From Pseudomonadota bacterium (GTDB taxonomy: Bacteria; Pseudomonadota; Gammaproteobacteria; Burkholderiales; Burkholderiaceae_D): a stretch of 6,955 nt of DNA. Under the pieces are notes generated by a model. The model ran no database searches, was not told the origin of the DNA, and saw only the letters and a list, made by a program, of their open reading frames with translations. Made by a program: the position numbers and the translations under genes. Location: NCBI GenBank assembly GCA_023420795.1, contig JAEZVM010000423.1:1-6955 (forward strand). The letters are read 5' to 3'. This document shows positions 1 to 6,594 of this stretch, piece by piece; within the stretch, counting starts at the first letter, position 1; every line of letters begins with the position of its first letter.

Positions 1-1002
1 TTCGCCGCAGCCGCGCCAGCGCAGGTAGCGCTCCAGCCAGCCGATCAGCTTTTTGTGGCCGGCCAGCGTGAGCGTGGTCAGCGTTTCCGTTGCATTGGAC
101 AGGCGCAGCATCGAGAGTGGCAGTTTCGCCTGTGCGAGCGTGCGGATTGCGTCTTCCGCCGCGCTCCAGTCAGGGAAAAAGACGGCATGGAACTCCTCGT
201 TTTTCGGTAGCGGCGTGATGCGCACCGTTGCTTCGGTAAGGATGCCGAGCCGGCCTTCGGAGCCGAGCACCATTTCGCGCAGGTCGGTGCCGGCGGCGGA
301 GGCAGGAAAGCAGGGGATGTCGAGCGTGCCGGACGGCGTTTCCATGCGGCCGCCAGCGAACAGCTGTTCGATGCGCCCGTAGCGCAGCGATTGCTGGCCC
401 GACGAACGGGTGACGACCCAGCCGCCGAGCGTGGAATATTCGAAGGACTGCGGGAAATGCCCGAGCGTGTAGCCGCGCGCGCGCAGCTTCGCTTCGAGGT
501 CCGGTCCGGCGATGCCCGCGCCGAAGGTTGCCAGCTGCGCTTCCGGGTCAAGATCGATCAGTTGCGACAGCCGCGACAGGTTCGCCGTCAGCACCGGCCG
601 CTCTCCCTGCGGCGCGGTCAGGTGGCCTGCCACGCTGGTGCCGCCGCCATATGGAATCAGCGAAACATCGTGATGCGCGGCATAGGCCAGCAGCGCCTGC
701 ACATGTTCGCCGCTCTCGGGAAAGGCGACGCCGTCGGGTAGCGTACCGGGCTTGCCGTGACGAAGTTTGAGCCAGTCCGGCAGGCTCTGGCCCAGCCCGT
801 GGCGCAGCCGCACTTGCGGCGAGGTGTCGATCAGCGGATGGGGCTGTAGCCGGCTCGAGGGCATGTCTGCGCATGCCTGCTCCAGGGAAGCGTCGCGCGG
901 TGTGATGCTGCGCCCGAGGCGTTCGCGCAGGAAGGCGAGTGCGTCGTCGTTGAGCGCAAGGTGGATCGATTCGTCTCCCCAGCCGTTCCAGCGTCTGGTC
1001 AT
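1..1002 (-). CDS. AGPS-like FAD-binding oxidase (3' end outside window)
   Basis: I translated 334 codons on the minus strand from the ATG at 1002; the frame stays open to base 1, so the carboxyl end is missing. The protein begins MTRRWNGWGDES, and WNGWG is also found near the start of the catalytic part of eukaryotic alkyldihydroxyacetone-phosphate synthase. An FAD-binding type 4 domain follows: PYGGGTSVAGH (about residues 117-127) contacts the FAD pyrophosphate, FEYSTLGGWVVTRSSG (about 186-201) is typical of AGPS, and GSEGRLGILTEATVRI (about 247-262) closes the domain. AGPS makes the ether bond of ether lipids, and its catalytic histidine-rich loop lies in the carboxyl part, which is not visible. 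Bacterial relatives often have unknown substrates; a D-lactate/glycolate-type oxidase is the alternative. A weak AAAGAG lies just upstream of the ATG. The gene is divergent from an AraC-family regulator, its likely controller. Confidence 0.9.
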   Translation of the reverse strand, partial: MTRRWNGWGDESIHLALNDDALAFLRERLGRSITPRDASLEQACADMPSSRLQPHPLIDTSPQVRLRHGLGQSLPDWLKLRHGKPGTLPDGVAFPESGEHVQALLAYAAHHDVSLIPYGGGTSVAGHLTAPQGERPVLTANLSRLSQLIDLDPEAQLATFGAGIAGPDLEAKLRARGYTLGHFPQSFEYSTLGGWVVTRSSGQQSLRYGRIEQLFAGGRMETPSGTLDIPCFPASAAGTDLREMVLGSEGRLGILTEATVRITPLPKNEEFHAVFFPDWSAAEDAIRTLAQAKLPLSMLRLSNATETLTTLTLAGHKKLIGWLERYLRWRGCGE

Positions 1003-1100
1003 ATCACTCTTTCTGGATTTTGTTGTTTATACTGCATCGAATCTTAGCCAGCGAACCCCGTCCATGTATTGCGCATTCATGACAACCGATTTGTTCGATC
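1003..1100. promoter_or_regulatory. Divergent promoter region between oxidase and AraC gene
   Basis: This 98-bp spacer between two divergent start codons must carry both promoters or their operators. It is AT-richer than the flanking genes near 1015-1035. The segment 1026-1034 (TTTATACTG) gives TATACT on the plus strand (1028-1033) and TATAAA on the minus strand (1026-1031). These overlapping -10-like hexamers face in opposite directions. Neither has a good -35 element, as is common for promoters needing an AraC-type activator. I see no clear operator repeat. Confidence 0.35.
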
Positions 1101-2135
1101 ATGCCAACGCCTGATGTCTCCAATGGCGCCGGCAAGGTGGCCGGCCCCTACTTGCAGCCCTTGCTGGAAGCCGCCGGCGCACGCGGTGTTTCCGCGAGAG
1201 ATCTGGCGCTTGCCGCCGGCCTGCGCCCGGATGCGCTAGACCCGCTGCCACAGACGCTTGCGGCGGATCATTACGTACGGTTACTGGATGCTGGCGCGGA
1301 GCTTGCCGCCGATCCGCATTTCGGCCTGCACGTAGGCGAGCACATCACGCTGGGCGCGTACAACGTCTATGGCTTGATCCTGCTGAGCTGCCGCGATTTC
1401 GGGCAGGCCCTGCAGCAGACACAGCGCTTCGAGGGGTTGGCGCACGACTTGGGACGCTCGGTGCTAAGCGTGGAAGAGGGAACTGCCGAATACGGCTGGC
1501 ACAGCGCAATGCCGTCGGCAAGCCGGCATCTGGCGGAAAGCGTGTTTGCTGGCATCAAGGTATTTGCCGACTGGCTTGCGGGATTCGCGCTTCCGCCGGC
1601 GCAGGTGGCATTTGCGCATCAGGCGCCGGAAGACTGCAGCGAGCATCGCCGCATTTTTGGCGACTCAGTGGCCTTCGGCGCGGACCGCAATCATGCGCGC
1701 TTCGATGCGGCGCTACTCGGCTGGCCAGTGCGTAATGCGGATGTCAGCCTGTATCCGGTGCTGCAACAGCACGCCGAGCAGCTATTGCAGGAAAAGCTGC
1801 GCGCGCAGGCAGACGGCGGCATCGTAGCCGCGGTGCGCGCCGCCATCGTCAGGAATCTCGCGCAGGACCGCGCCCGGCTGTCGCTGGTTGCCGAGGAAAT
1901 GAGCATCACGCAGCGCACGCTGCAAAGGAAGTTGGCCGAGGCGGGCACAACGTTCCAGCAACTGCTTGACCGCACCCGGCATGAACTGGCGCTGGATTAT
2001 CTAAAGCAGGGCAGACTGAGCCTGGCGGAAATCGCCTTCATGCTCGGCTACCAGGAACAGAGCTCGTTCAGCCATGCGTTCAAGGAATGGACCGGCGTGA
2101 ATCCGGGGGCGTACCGGATGCAGGCCGCAGGCTGA
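1101..2135 (+). CDS. AraC-family transcriptional regulator with arabinose-binding-type sensor domain
   Basis: This complete 344-residue protein is a DNA-binding regulator. Residues about 18-205 resemble the sensor domain called the arabinose-binding domain of AraC regulators (Pfam family PF12625), with recognisable stretches such as HFGLHVGE and GAYNVYGLILLSC. The carboxyl end is a double helix-turn-helix of the AraC/XylS type. The first unit is about residues 258-282 (LSLVAEEMSITQRTLQRKL). The second is about 307-338, with LAEIAFMLGYQEQSSFSHAFK and the family hallmark F-x-x-W-x-G-x-x-P-x-x-Y/R. An in-frame TGA at 1080 makes ATG 1101 the first possible ATG, although no clear ribosome binding site precedes it. 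It is divergent from the AGPS-like oxidase and probably controls it. The ligand cannot be read from the sequence. Confidence 0.93.
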   Translation: MPTPDVSNGAGKVAGPYLQPLLEAAGARGVSARDLALAAGLRPDALDPLPQTLAADHYVRLLDAGAELAADPHFGLHVGEHITLGAYNVYGLILLSCRDFGQALQQTQRFEGLAHDLGRSVLSVEEGTAEYGWHSAMPSASRHLAESVFAGIKVFADWLAGFALPPAQVAFAHQAPEDCSEHRRIFGDSVAFGADRNHARFDAALLGWPVRNADVSLYPVLQQHAEQLLQEKLRAQADGGIVAAVRAAIVRNLAQDRARLSLVAEEMSITQRTLQRKLAEAGTTFQQLLDRTRHELALDYLKQGRLSLAEIAFMLGYQEQSSFSHAFKEWTGVNPGAYRMQAAG

Positions 2136-2151
2136 AGGCGGCGGAAAAAGC

Positions 2152-2178
2152 AGAACGGCGGCACATGGCCGCCGTTCT
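2152..2178. terminator. Bidirectional rho-independent terminator
   Basis: A perfect 11-bp inverted repeat (AGAACGGCGGC / GCCGCCGTTCT) encloses the 5-base loop ACATG. On the plus strand it lies 17 bases after the AraC stop and runs into TTTA. On the minus strand it follows the ackA stop by about 20 bases and runs into GCTTTTTC. It should stop transcription from both convergent genes, more strongly in the ackA direction because that T run is longer. Confidence 0.85.
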
Positions 2179-2199
2179 TTACATGCGAGCTGCGCGGTG

Positions 2200-3396
2200 T
2201 CAGCTCATCAGCCGCGCCGCATCCTGCGCCGCGACCCGGCCTTCGTCGGTCGGTACCACCCACACTTCCACGCTGCTGCCTTCGGCATGAATCGGCGCGA
2301 CGGCATCGCCGGTGGCTGCCTGGTTCGCCTGCGAATCAATGCGGACGCCAAGATAAGCCAGCGCATCGCACGTGCGCTGGCGCAGAGAAACATCATGTTC
2401 GCCAATGCCTCCGGTGAATGCCAGCACATCCAGTCCGCCGAGGCAGGCGGACAGCGCGCCACATTCACGCACCAGCCGGTGTATGAACAAGTCGATCGCC
2501 AGTTTTGCGTCCGGCGAGTCGCTGGCCAGCAGCGTGCGCATGTCCGCCGAGATGCCGGATACCCCACTCAGGCCGCACTCGTGGTACAGCATGTGCTCCA
2601 GCTGTCCCCAGCTCCAGTCATGACGCAGCAGGTGCAGCAGCACGCCGGGATCGATAGCGCCGCTGCGCGTGCCCATGATCAGACCGTCCAGCGCCGAAAA
2701 GCCCATGGTGGTGGCGATGCTCTTGCCATCCTTTACCGCGCAGGCGCTCGCACCGTTGCCGAGGTGAGCGATGATGGCCCGGCCCCGCATGCGTGCAGTG
2801 TGCTCGAACAGCCGGTTGCTGACGTAGCGGTACGACAGTCCGTGGAAACCGTAGCGGCGAATGCCGGCATCGCGCAACGTCTTCGGCAGCGCGAACGTGT
2901 ATTCCTGTTCCGGCACCGTGGCATGGAACGCCGTATCGAAGCAGCCGATCTGCGGCAGGTCGGGAAAACTCTTGCGACAAGCGTGCACGCCTGCCAGATT
3001 GTGCGGCTGGTGCAGCGGTGCGAGCGGTATCAGCGAGTCGAGGTAGTCGAGTGTCGAATCATCCAGCTGCACCGATTCGGAAAAGCGCCGGCCGCCGTGC
3101 ACGATACGGTGCACAACAGCAGTGATGCGGATGCCTTGCGCATGGCGTTTCAATGCCGCGTCGAGTGCAACAAGCGCCCGCTCGTGCGGCGTTCCTTTTC
3201 CGGCTTCCAGCGCTTCACGGCTGCTGCCGTCCTTGCCGGAGACTTTCACGACTGGCGTGCCGCCAGCTTCCAGTCCTTCGACGATGCCCGACAGGCCCGC
3301 TGCGCCGATCTCCAGCCCGTTCTGCGGATAGAGCGCGAACTTCAGCGACGATGACCCGGCATTGACGGACAGGATGGCGTTCAAGGTGCCGCTCAT
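2200..3396 (-). CDS. ackA: Acetate kinase (acyl-phosphate + ADP to acid + ATP)
   Basis: This complete 398-residue protein matches the usual length of about 400 for cytoplasmic acetate kinases. It interconverts acetyl phosphate plus ADP with acetate plus ATP. Family motifs are all present in order: NAGSSSLKF (N12, S15, S17, K19), VVHRIVHGG (R97), LAPLH (H129), CFDTAFHATVP (D154, the expected catalytic Asp), RRYGFHGLSYRYV (H185), IAHLGNGASACAV (H211, N214), DGLIMGTRSGAIDPG (R244), FTGGIGEH (about 327-334) and the late Glu of PTDEG (E385). The start at 3396 was chosen because the protein begins directly with the family's first strand and AAGG (3404-3407) sits 7 bases upstream. Its ATG overlaps the stop of the upstream acyltransferase gene as ATGA, indicating translational coupling. 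Propionate or butyrate may also be substrates; acetate is the default for this family. Confidence 0.96.
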   Translation of the reverse strand: MSGTLNAILSVNAGSSSLKFALYPQNGLEIGAAGLSGIVEGLEAGGTPVVKVSGKDGSSREALEAGKGTPHERALVALDAALKRHAQGIRITAVVHRIVHGGRRFSESVQLDDSTLDYLDSLIPLAPLHQPHNLAGVHACRKSFPDLPQIGCFDTAFHATVPEQEYTFALPKTLRDAGIRRYGFHGLSYRYVSNRLFEHTARMRGRAIIAHLGNGASACAVKDGKSIATTMGFSALDGLIMGTRSGAIDPGVLLHLLRHDWSWGQLEHMLYHECGLSGVSGISADMRTLLASDSPDAKLAIDLFIHRLVRECGALSACLGGLDVLAFTGGIGEHDVSLRQRTCDALAYLGVRIDSQANQAATGDAVAPIHAEGSSVEVWVVPTDEGRVAAQDAARLMS

Positions 3397-4805
3397 GGCC
3401 GCACCTTGCGGTTGTGATGCGCCATCAGCAGGGTCAACGCGGCCGAGGCGACGCGGGCGGCGGCACCGTCGGCGCGGCTGGTCAGTGCGATCGGAATGCG
3501 CGCGCCGAGCACCACGCCACAGGTGGTTGCGCCGGCCAGGTATTCGAGCTGCTTGGCCAGCATGTTGCCGGATTCGAGGTCGGGCACGACCAGGATGTCG
3601 GCATTGCCGGCGACCGTGGATTCGATGCCCTTGATGCGCACCGCTTCCATCGAGATCGCATTGTCGAAAGCGAGCGGACCGTCGAGGTTGCCGCCAGTGA
3701 TCTGGCCGCGGTCGGCCATCTTGCACAGCGCGGCCGCGTCGAGCGTCGATTGCATCTTGATATTCACCGTTTCCACTGCGGACAGGATCGCCACATTCGG
3801 ACGAGTGTTGCCGAGAGCATGCGACAGGTTGATCGCGTTCTGGATGATGTCGGCCTTTTCCTCCAGCGTTGGCTTGATGTTGAGCGCCGCATCAGTAATG
3901 AGAAGGGGTTTCTCGTACATCGGAACGTCGAACCGGAACACATGCGACAGGCGGCGCTTGGTGCGCAGTTCGCGCCGGGTGACCACCGCGTGCATCAGTT
4001 CGTCGGTATGCAGGCTGCCTTTCATCATCGCCTCGACCTGGCCGGCGGCGGCCATCTCGGCGGCGCGCTCGGCGGCGGCCACGCTGTGCTCCACCGGAAT
4101 GATCTCGATGTCGGAAAGATCCAGCCCGGCGGCTTCGGCCACCGCGCGTAGCTTCATTTCAGGCGCAATCAGGACCGGCTCGATCAGTCCATGCGCGGCC
4201 GCGTTCAGCGCGCCGCGCAGCGATTCCGGGTCGCACGGATGAACCACCGCGCAGCGCACCGCCTGCAGGTGCGCCACGGTACCGAGCAGCGCATCCAGTC
4301 GCGCCTGCGGATCGAAGGTATGCAGGCGTTGTGTGTTTCTTGCCGGACGGCGCACCTTCTGCGCCGGCGCGATCACCACGGCGGTACCGGACAGCACGGT
4401 GGCGGCGGTCTGGTTGGCGACCTTGCAATCGAGGGTGACGCGCTTGGTGGCGTCGTCCTTGGCGGTGACGGTGACAATCACGGTCAGCGTGTCGCCGACC
4501 CGCACCGGCTTCGCGAAATGCAGCGTCTGGTCCACATAGATCGTGCCCGCGCCGGGGAATTCGGTGCCGAGCAGGCTGGAAATTAGCGTCGCGCCCCACA
4601 TGCCGTGCGCCACCACGCCGTGGAACAGGGTCTGCACCGCATATTCAGCATCGACATGGGTCGGGTTGTAATCGCCAGAAACGGCGGCAAATGCCTGAAT
4701 GTCGGACAGGGCGAGTGTTCGTACCAGCCGGGCGGACTGGCCGAGCTCTAGTTCGTCATAAGTAAGGTTTTCGATATAAGTCTGGGTCTGGGAAGCACTG
4801 TTCAT
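3393..4805 (-). CDS. Fused MaoC-type enoyl-CoA hydratase / phosphate acyltransferase
   Basis: This is a 470-residue two-domain protein. Residues about 12-147 form a MaoC hot-dog hydratase domain, like the (R)-specific enoyl-CoA hydratases. It carries the catalytic signature F-x-x-x-SGDYNPTH-x-D, with D45 and H50 as the expected catalytic pair, followed by VVAHGMWGATLISSLLG. After a linker, residues about 170-465 form a phosphate acetyl/butyryl-transferase domain with MMKGSLHTDELM, ITDAALNIKPTLEEKADI, GPLAFDNAIS and NADILVVPDLESGNMLAKQL. Such fusions are usually annotated as bifunctional enoyl-CoA hydratase/phosphate acetyltransferase. The second half would convert acyl-CoA plus phosphate into acyl phosphate for AckA, whose start codon overlaps this stop. 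Whether acetyl- or butyryl-CoA is preferred is not visible. ATG 4805 has no good ribosome binding site, but the protein begins in the normal place for the family. Confidence 0.93.
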   Translation of the reverse strand: MNSASQTQTYIENLTYDELELGQSARLVRTLALSDIQAFAAVSGDYNPTHVDAEYAVQTLFHGVVAHGMWGATLISSLLGTEFPGAGTIYVDQTLHFAKPVRVGDTLTVIVTVTAKDDATKRVTLDCKVANQTAATVLSGTAVVIAPAQKVRRPARNTQRLHTFDPQARLDALLGTVAHLQAVRCAVVHPCDPESLRGALNAAAHGLIEPVLIAPEMKLRAVAEAAGLDLSDIEIIPVEHSVAAAERAAEMAAAGQVEAMMKGSLHTDELMHAVVTRRELRTKRRLSHVFRFDVPMYEKPLLITDAALNIKPTLEEKADIIQNAINLSHALGNTRPNVAILSAVETVNIKMQSTLDAAALCKMADRGQITGGNLDGPLAFDNAISMEAVRIKGIESTVAGNADILVVPDLESGNMLAKQLEYLAGATTCGVVLGARIPIALTSRADGAAARVASAALTLLMAHHNRKVRP

Positions 4806-4878
4806 GAAATCAATACGGGTAAGTTGCTTGGCGGTTATCGCGGCAAAACACGGATGAAACGCTCCGGTCGCCGGGACG

Positions 4879-4898
4879 CGAATTGCGATACGAATTGC
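4879..4898. repeat. Short direct repeat upstream of the hydratase/acyltransferase gene
   Basis: The octamer CGAATTGC occurs at 4879-4886 and again at 4891-4898, so the copies are 12 bases apart start to start. This is close to one helical turn, so both face nearly the same side of the DNA. They lie about 75-95 bases upstream of the start at 4805, in the 193-bp gap after the hemerythrin gene. The rest of that gap shows no convincing terminator or FNR-type box. A regulator binding site is possible but unproven. Confidence 0.35.
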
Positions 4899-4998
4899 AG
4901 ACTGTCAGCCTGAACAGGAGTCCGGTAAGCAAAACCCATGCCGCCAGGAAATTTATATCGGAAGCAATTGGCGGAATAGCAGGCAATGAATCTTAAGG

Positions 4999-5469
4999 CT
5001 ATCTGGTTGCGGTTTGCGCCTCAAGGTTCCCCAGGGCAGACATTGCCTGGAGAATCTGCTCACGCCTGTTGGACAGAAACAGTACCTTGTCGAGCAGCGG
5101 ATACAGCAGTTCTTCTTCTTTCTGGTTGTGCTGGTGCTGCAGCAGCATGAACGTTTCCCAGTGGAGCATGAAATCGACGGAGCTCTGGCGTCCGACCGCT
5201 TCGGCCATGCGCTCGAGCATGGCGCGGATCTGCAGGTGCTCGAGTCGCAGCATGCTGATCGGTCCCTCGGAATTGCGAATCGCTTGTTCAAAAGCGGGAA
5301 ACAATATCCTTTCTTCCATGTCGAGGTGGTGCTCAATCGCATTCTGGAAAAAACGGAAACTGTCTTGCGCCTGCGGCCAGTTCTTCAGGCGGATGCTTTC
5401 CTCTGCCTGCAGAAAGAAGCTGTCGCAGCGCTGGTGATCGAGGATCAGGTAGTCGCAGATGGTAGTCAT
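4999..5469 (-). CDS. Hemerythrin-like (HHE) diiron protein
   Basis: This complete 156-residue, all-helical cytoplasmic protein has no signal peptide or membrane segment. The four-helix iron-binding pattern is visible: H12 in LILDHQRCD (helix 1), H48-x3-E52 in EHHLDMEERILFPAFE (helix 2), H78 in RLEHLQIR (helix 3), and H114 with E118/E119 in QHQHNQKEEELLYPLLD (helix 4). Helix 3 shows only one metal-ligand His, with R82 where H-x3-H or H-x3-E would be expected, so the diiron site may be non-standard. Family members bind oxygen or nitric oxide, or help repair damaged iron-sulfur clusters; the actual role here is unknown. ATG 5469 has CGAGG seven bases upstream. The divergent DNR-like regulator and the FNR-type box between them suggest a response to oxygen or nitric oxide. 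Confidence 0.9.
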   Translation of the reverse strand: MTTICDYLILDHQRCDSFFLQAEESIRLKNWPQAQDSFRFFQNAIEHHLDMEERILFPAFEQAIRNSEGPISMLRLEHLQIRAMLERMAEAVGRQSSVDFMLHWETFMLLQHQHNQKEEELLYPLLDKVLFLSNRREQILQAMSALGNLEAQTATR

Positions 5470-5674
5470 GGCGCGGCCTCGGGTAGGAGTTGTATTTTGC
5501 TTAAGCTCCGGTCAGAGGCTTTGACTCACATTAGGGAAGTTTGATTTCAACCGGGCGCAGGACGAGGTTCATATTGTGCGAGCCGGCCACGTATTTCCAT
5601 ATTGTTAACGCTGGATGCATCCTGCCGTATCTCGGCGATATCGCGCGGTATTAGTGCACGACATTTTCCTGAAA

Positions 5675-5688
5675 TTGATCTACATCAT
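5675..5688. promoter_or_regulatory. FNR/DNR-type operator
   Basis: TTGAT-CTAC-ATCAT matches the FNR/ANR/DNR consensus TTGAT-N4-ATCAA at nine of ten defined positions. Its centre (5681.5) is about 41 bases before the start site inferred from the -10 at 5710-5715, the usual position for activation by this family. The regulator encoded just downstream has the recognition helix expected to bind this motif, so self-regulation is likely, although a separate FNR could also act here. A weak minus-strand TAATAC (5648-5653) is at about the same distance on the other side, so the hemerythrin gene could share the site. Confidence 0.8.
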
Positions 5689-5709
5689 TAAAAATTGAAA
5701 CTCCGAGGA

Positions 5710-5715
5710 TATATC
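5710..5715 (+). promoter_or_regulatory. -10 element of the regulator gene
   Basis: TATATC matches the -10 consensus at four of six bases and predicts a transcript start near 5722. There is no good -35, consistent with activation from the FNR-type box about 41 bases upstream of that start. The leader to the ATG at 5831 would be about 108 bases. Confidence 0.5.
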
Positions 5716-5814
5716 CTTCACTGGCGTTGACGGGCCGCCGGGAAACGTGGCGGAAGTGCGCAGCGCCGAGCCAGCGTCGAATGGCCGCAACAAATCCACA
5801 GCTTGCTCCTGGTC

Positions 5815-5822
5815 AGGAGGGG
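5815..5822 (+). promoter_or_regulatory. Ribosome binding site deciding the regulator start
   Basis: AGGAGGGG is an unusually strong Shine-Dalgarno sequence that ends 8 bases before the ATG at 5831. It favours this start over the upstream in-frame GTG at 5747, which has only a weak GGGAAAC before it. Confidence 0.85.
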
Positions 5823-5830
5823 ATGCAGAA

Positions 5831-6541
5831 ATGAGAATAGAACGGACTCGATCGATAAGGGACGACAGCGGACAGAATCTGAAGCGGATTCTTGCGAATA
5901 CCTCGCTGTTTCGCATGCTCGACGACAGGCAGCTCGATGAAATCGTGAGCGCGACCCAGCCCATTCGCGCCGGCACCAATACCAATGTGATCTGCCAGGG
6001 CGATGCGCCCAAGGGGGTGTTCGTGGTGGTGTACGGGCAGGTAAAGATCGGCTTCGACCGCAAGGACGGCAGCGAGAAAACCCTCTGCATCCTCGGCCAG
6101 AACAAGTGTTTCGGGCTGGGCGAGATGCTGCTCGACCGCGCGCATATCGCGTTCGTGAAGACAACCACCGATTCGATGCTGCTGCACACCTCGCGCGAGT
6201 CGGTGCTGGCAGTCGCGAAGAATAACTTCACATTCGCGCAAGAATTGATGATCTGCGTCGGCCGCCAGCTTTACACACTCACGCGCGACATCGAAAGCTA
6301 TTCGATGCAGACTGCAAAGCAGCGCCTCGCCAGCTATCTGCTGCGGCAGAGCGAGTACCAGTCCGACGAATGCATTGAACTGATTGCGAGCAAGGCGCTG
6401 ATCGCGTCCCGCCTGAGCCTGACACCGGAAACGCTGTCGCGACTGTTGCACGACTTTTCTTCCGAAGGCCTGATTTCGGTGATGGGGCGGCGTATCAAGA
6501 TACGCGATCCCGAAAAGATGGGAGCCCTGTTGACTGCGTGA
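5831..6541 (+). CDS. Crp/Fnr-family transcriptional regulator, DNR/NnrR-like
   Basis: This is a 236-residue regulator. Residues about 20-135 form the cyclic-nucleotide-binding-type beta-barrel sensor (QGDAPKGVFVVVYGQVKIGF at 56-75), followed by a long dimer helix (about 135-168). A winged helix-turn-helix then spans about 185-227, with IASRLSLTPETLSRLLHDF. The E-T-L-S-R sequence reproduces the E-x-x-S-R recognition code of FNR, ANR and DNR, so binding to TTGAT-N4-ATCAA is expected; such a box lies upstream. The amino-terminal cysteines that hold the FNR iron-sulfur cluster are absent. The five cysteines (55, 86, 93, 142, 181) are scattered, so it is more like the nitric-oxide-responsive DNR/NnrR group. 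The ligand is not proven. The start at 5831 has a strong ribosome binding site; GTG 5747 would add 28 low-complexity-looking residues. It lies between a divergent hemerythrin gene and ccmA. Confidence 0.93.
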   Translation: MRIERTRSIRDDSGQNLKRILANTSLFRMLDDRQLDEIVSATQPIRAGTNTNVICQGDAPKGVFVVVYGQVKIGFDRKDGSEKTLCILGQNKCFGLGEMLLDRAHIAFVKTTTDSMLLHTSRESVLAVAKNNFTFAQELMICVGRQLYTLTRDIESYSMQTAKQRLASYLLRQSEYQSDECIELIASKALIASRLSLTPETLSRLLHDFSSEGLISVMGRRIKIRDPEKMGALLTA

Positions 6542-6566
6542 TATGCCTTCTTTCGTATGTACGGCG

Positions 6567-6594
6567 GCTCGGGACAGAGGCCCCGAGCTTCGTT
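6567..6594 (+). terminator. Probable terminator of the regulator gene
   Basis: A perfect 7-bp stem (GCTCGGG / CCCGAGC) with an 8-base loop starts 26 bases after the regulator stop and is followed by TTCGTT. The T tract is short and interrupted, so termination may be partial. The left arm can instead pair with CCGAGCC at 6621-6627, which would dissolve this stem. Confidence 0.45.

Larger units (their letters stand above)
5470..5830. promoter_or_regulatory. 361-bp divergent regulatory region
   Basis: No gene is supported here. The AT-richer part near 5675-5715 contains the FNR-type box and a -10-like hexamer, listed separately. Short perfect palindromes occur at 5541-5550 (TTGATTTCAA), 5613-5622 (GGATGCATCC) and 5635-5644 (GCGATATCGC). 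The first has FNR-like TTGA/TCAA arms, but their spacing is 4 bases too short for an FNR site. The leader of the hemerythrin gene would be about 170 bases long if its promoter also uses the FNR box. Confidence 0.6.

Noticed and set aside
53..1114. Several short frames across the oxidase region
   Set aside because: The uninterrupted 334-codon minus-strand frame with FAD-binding motifs explains the region; the others are shadows.
2197..3354. Plus-strand open frame of 385 codons opposite ackA
   Set aside because: It lies entirely antisense to a fully conserved acetate kinase, has no family resemblance, and is the kind of long shadow frame that GC-rich coding sequence produces.
3414..4242. Two plus-strand open frames of about 245 codons opposite the acyltransferase gene
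   Set aside because: Both are antisense to clear MaoC/acyltransferase motifs, and their composition is typical of shadow frames.
4941..4974. CCGCCA / TGGCGG inverted repeat as a terminator after the hemerythrin gene
   Set aside because: The stem is only 6 bp with a 22-base loop, and no T run follows in the relevant direction.
5541..5550. TTGATTTCAA as a second FNR site
   Set aside because: The half-sites are 4 bases too close together for the FNR/DNR spacing.
5747..5830. GTG 5747 as the start of the regulator, adding 28 residues
   Set aside because: The added residues do not look like the family, and a much stronger ribosome binding site precedes ATG 5831.
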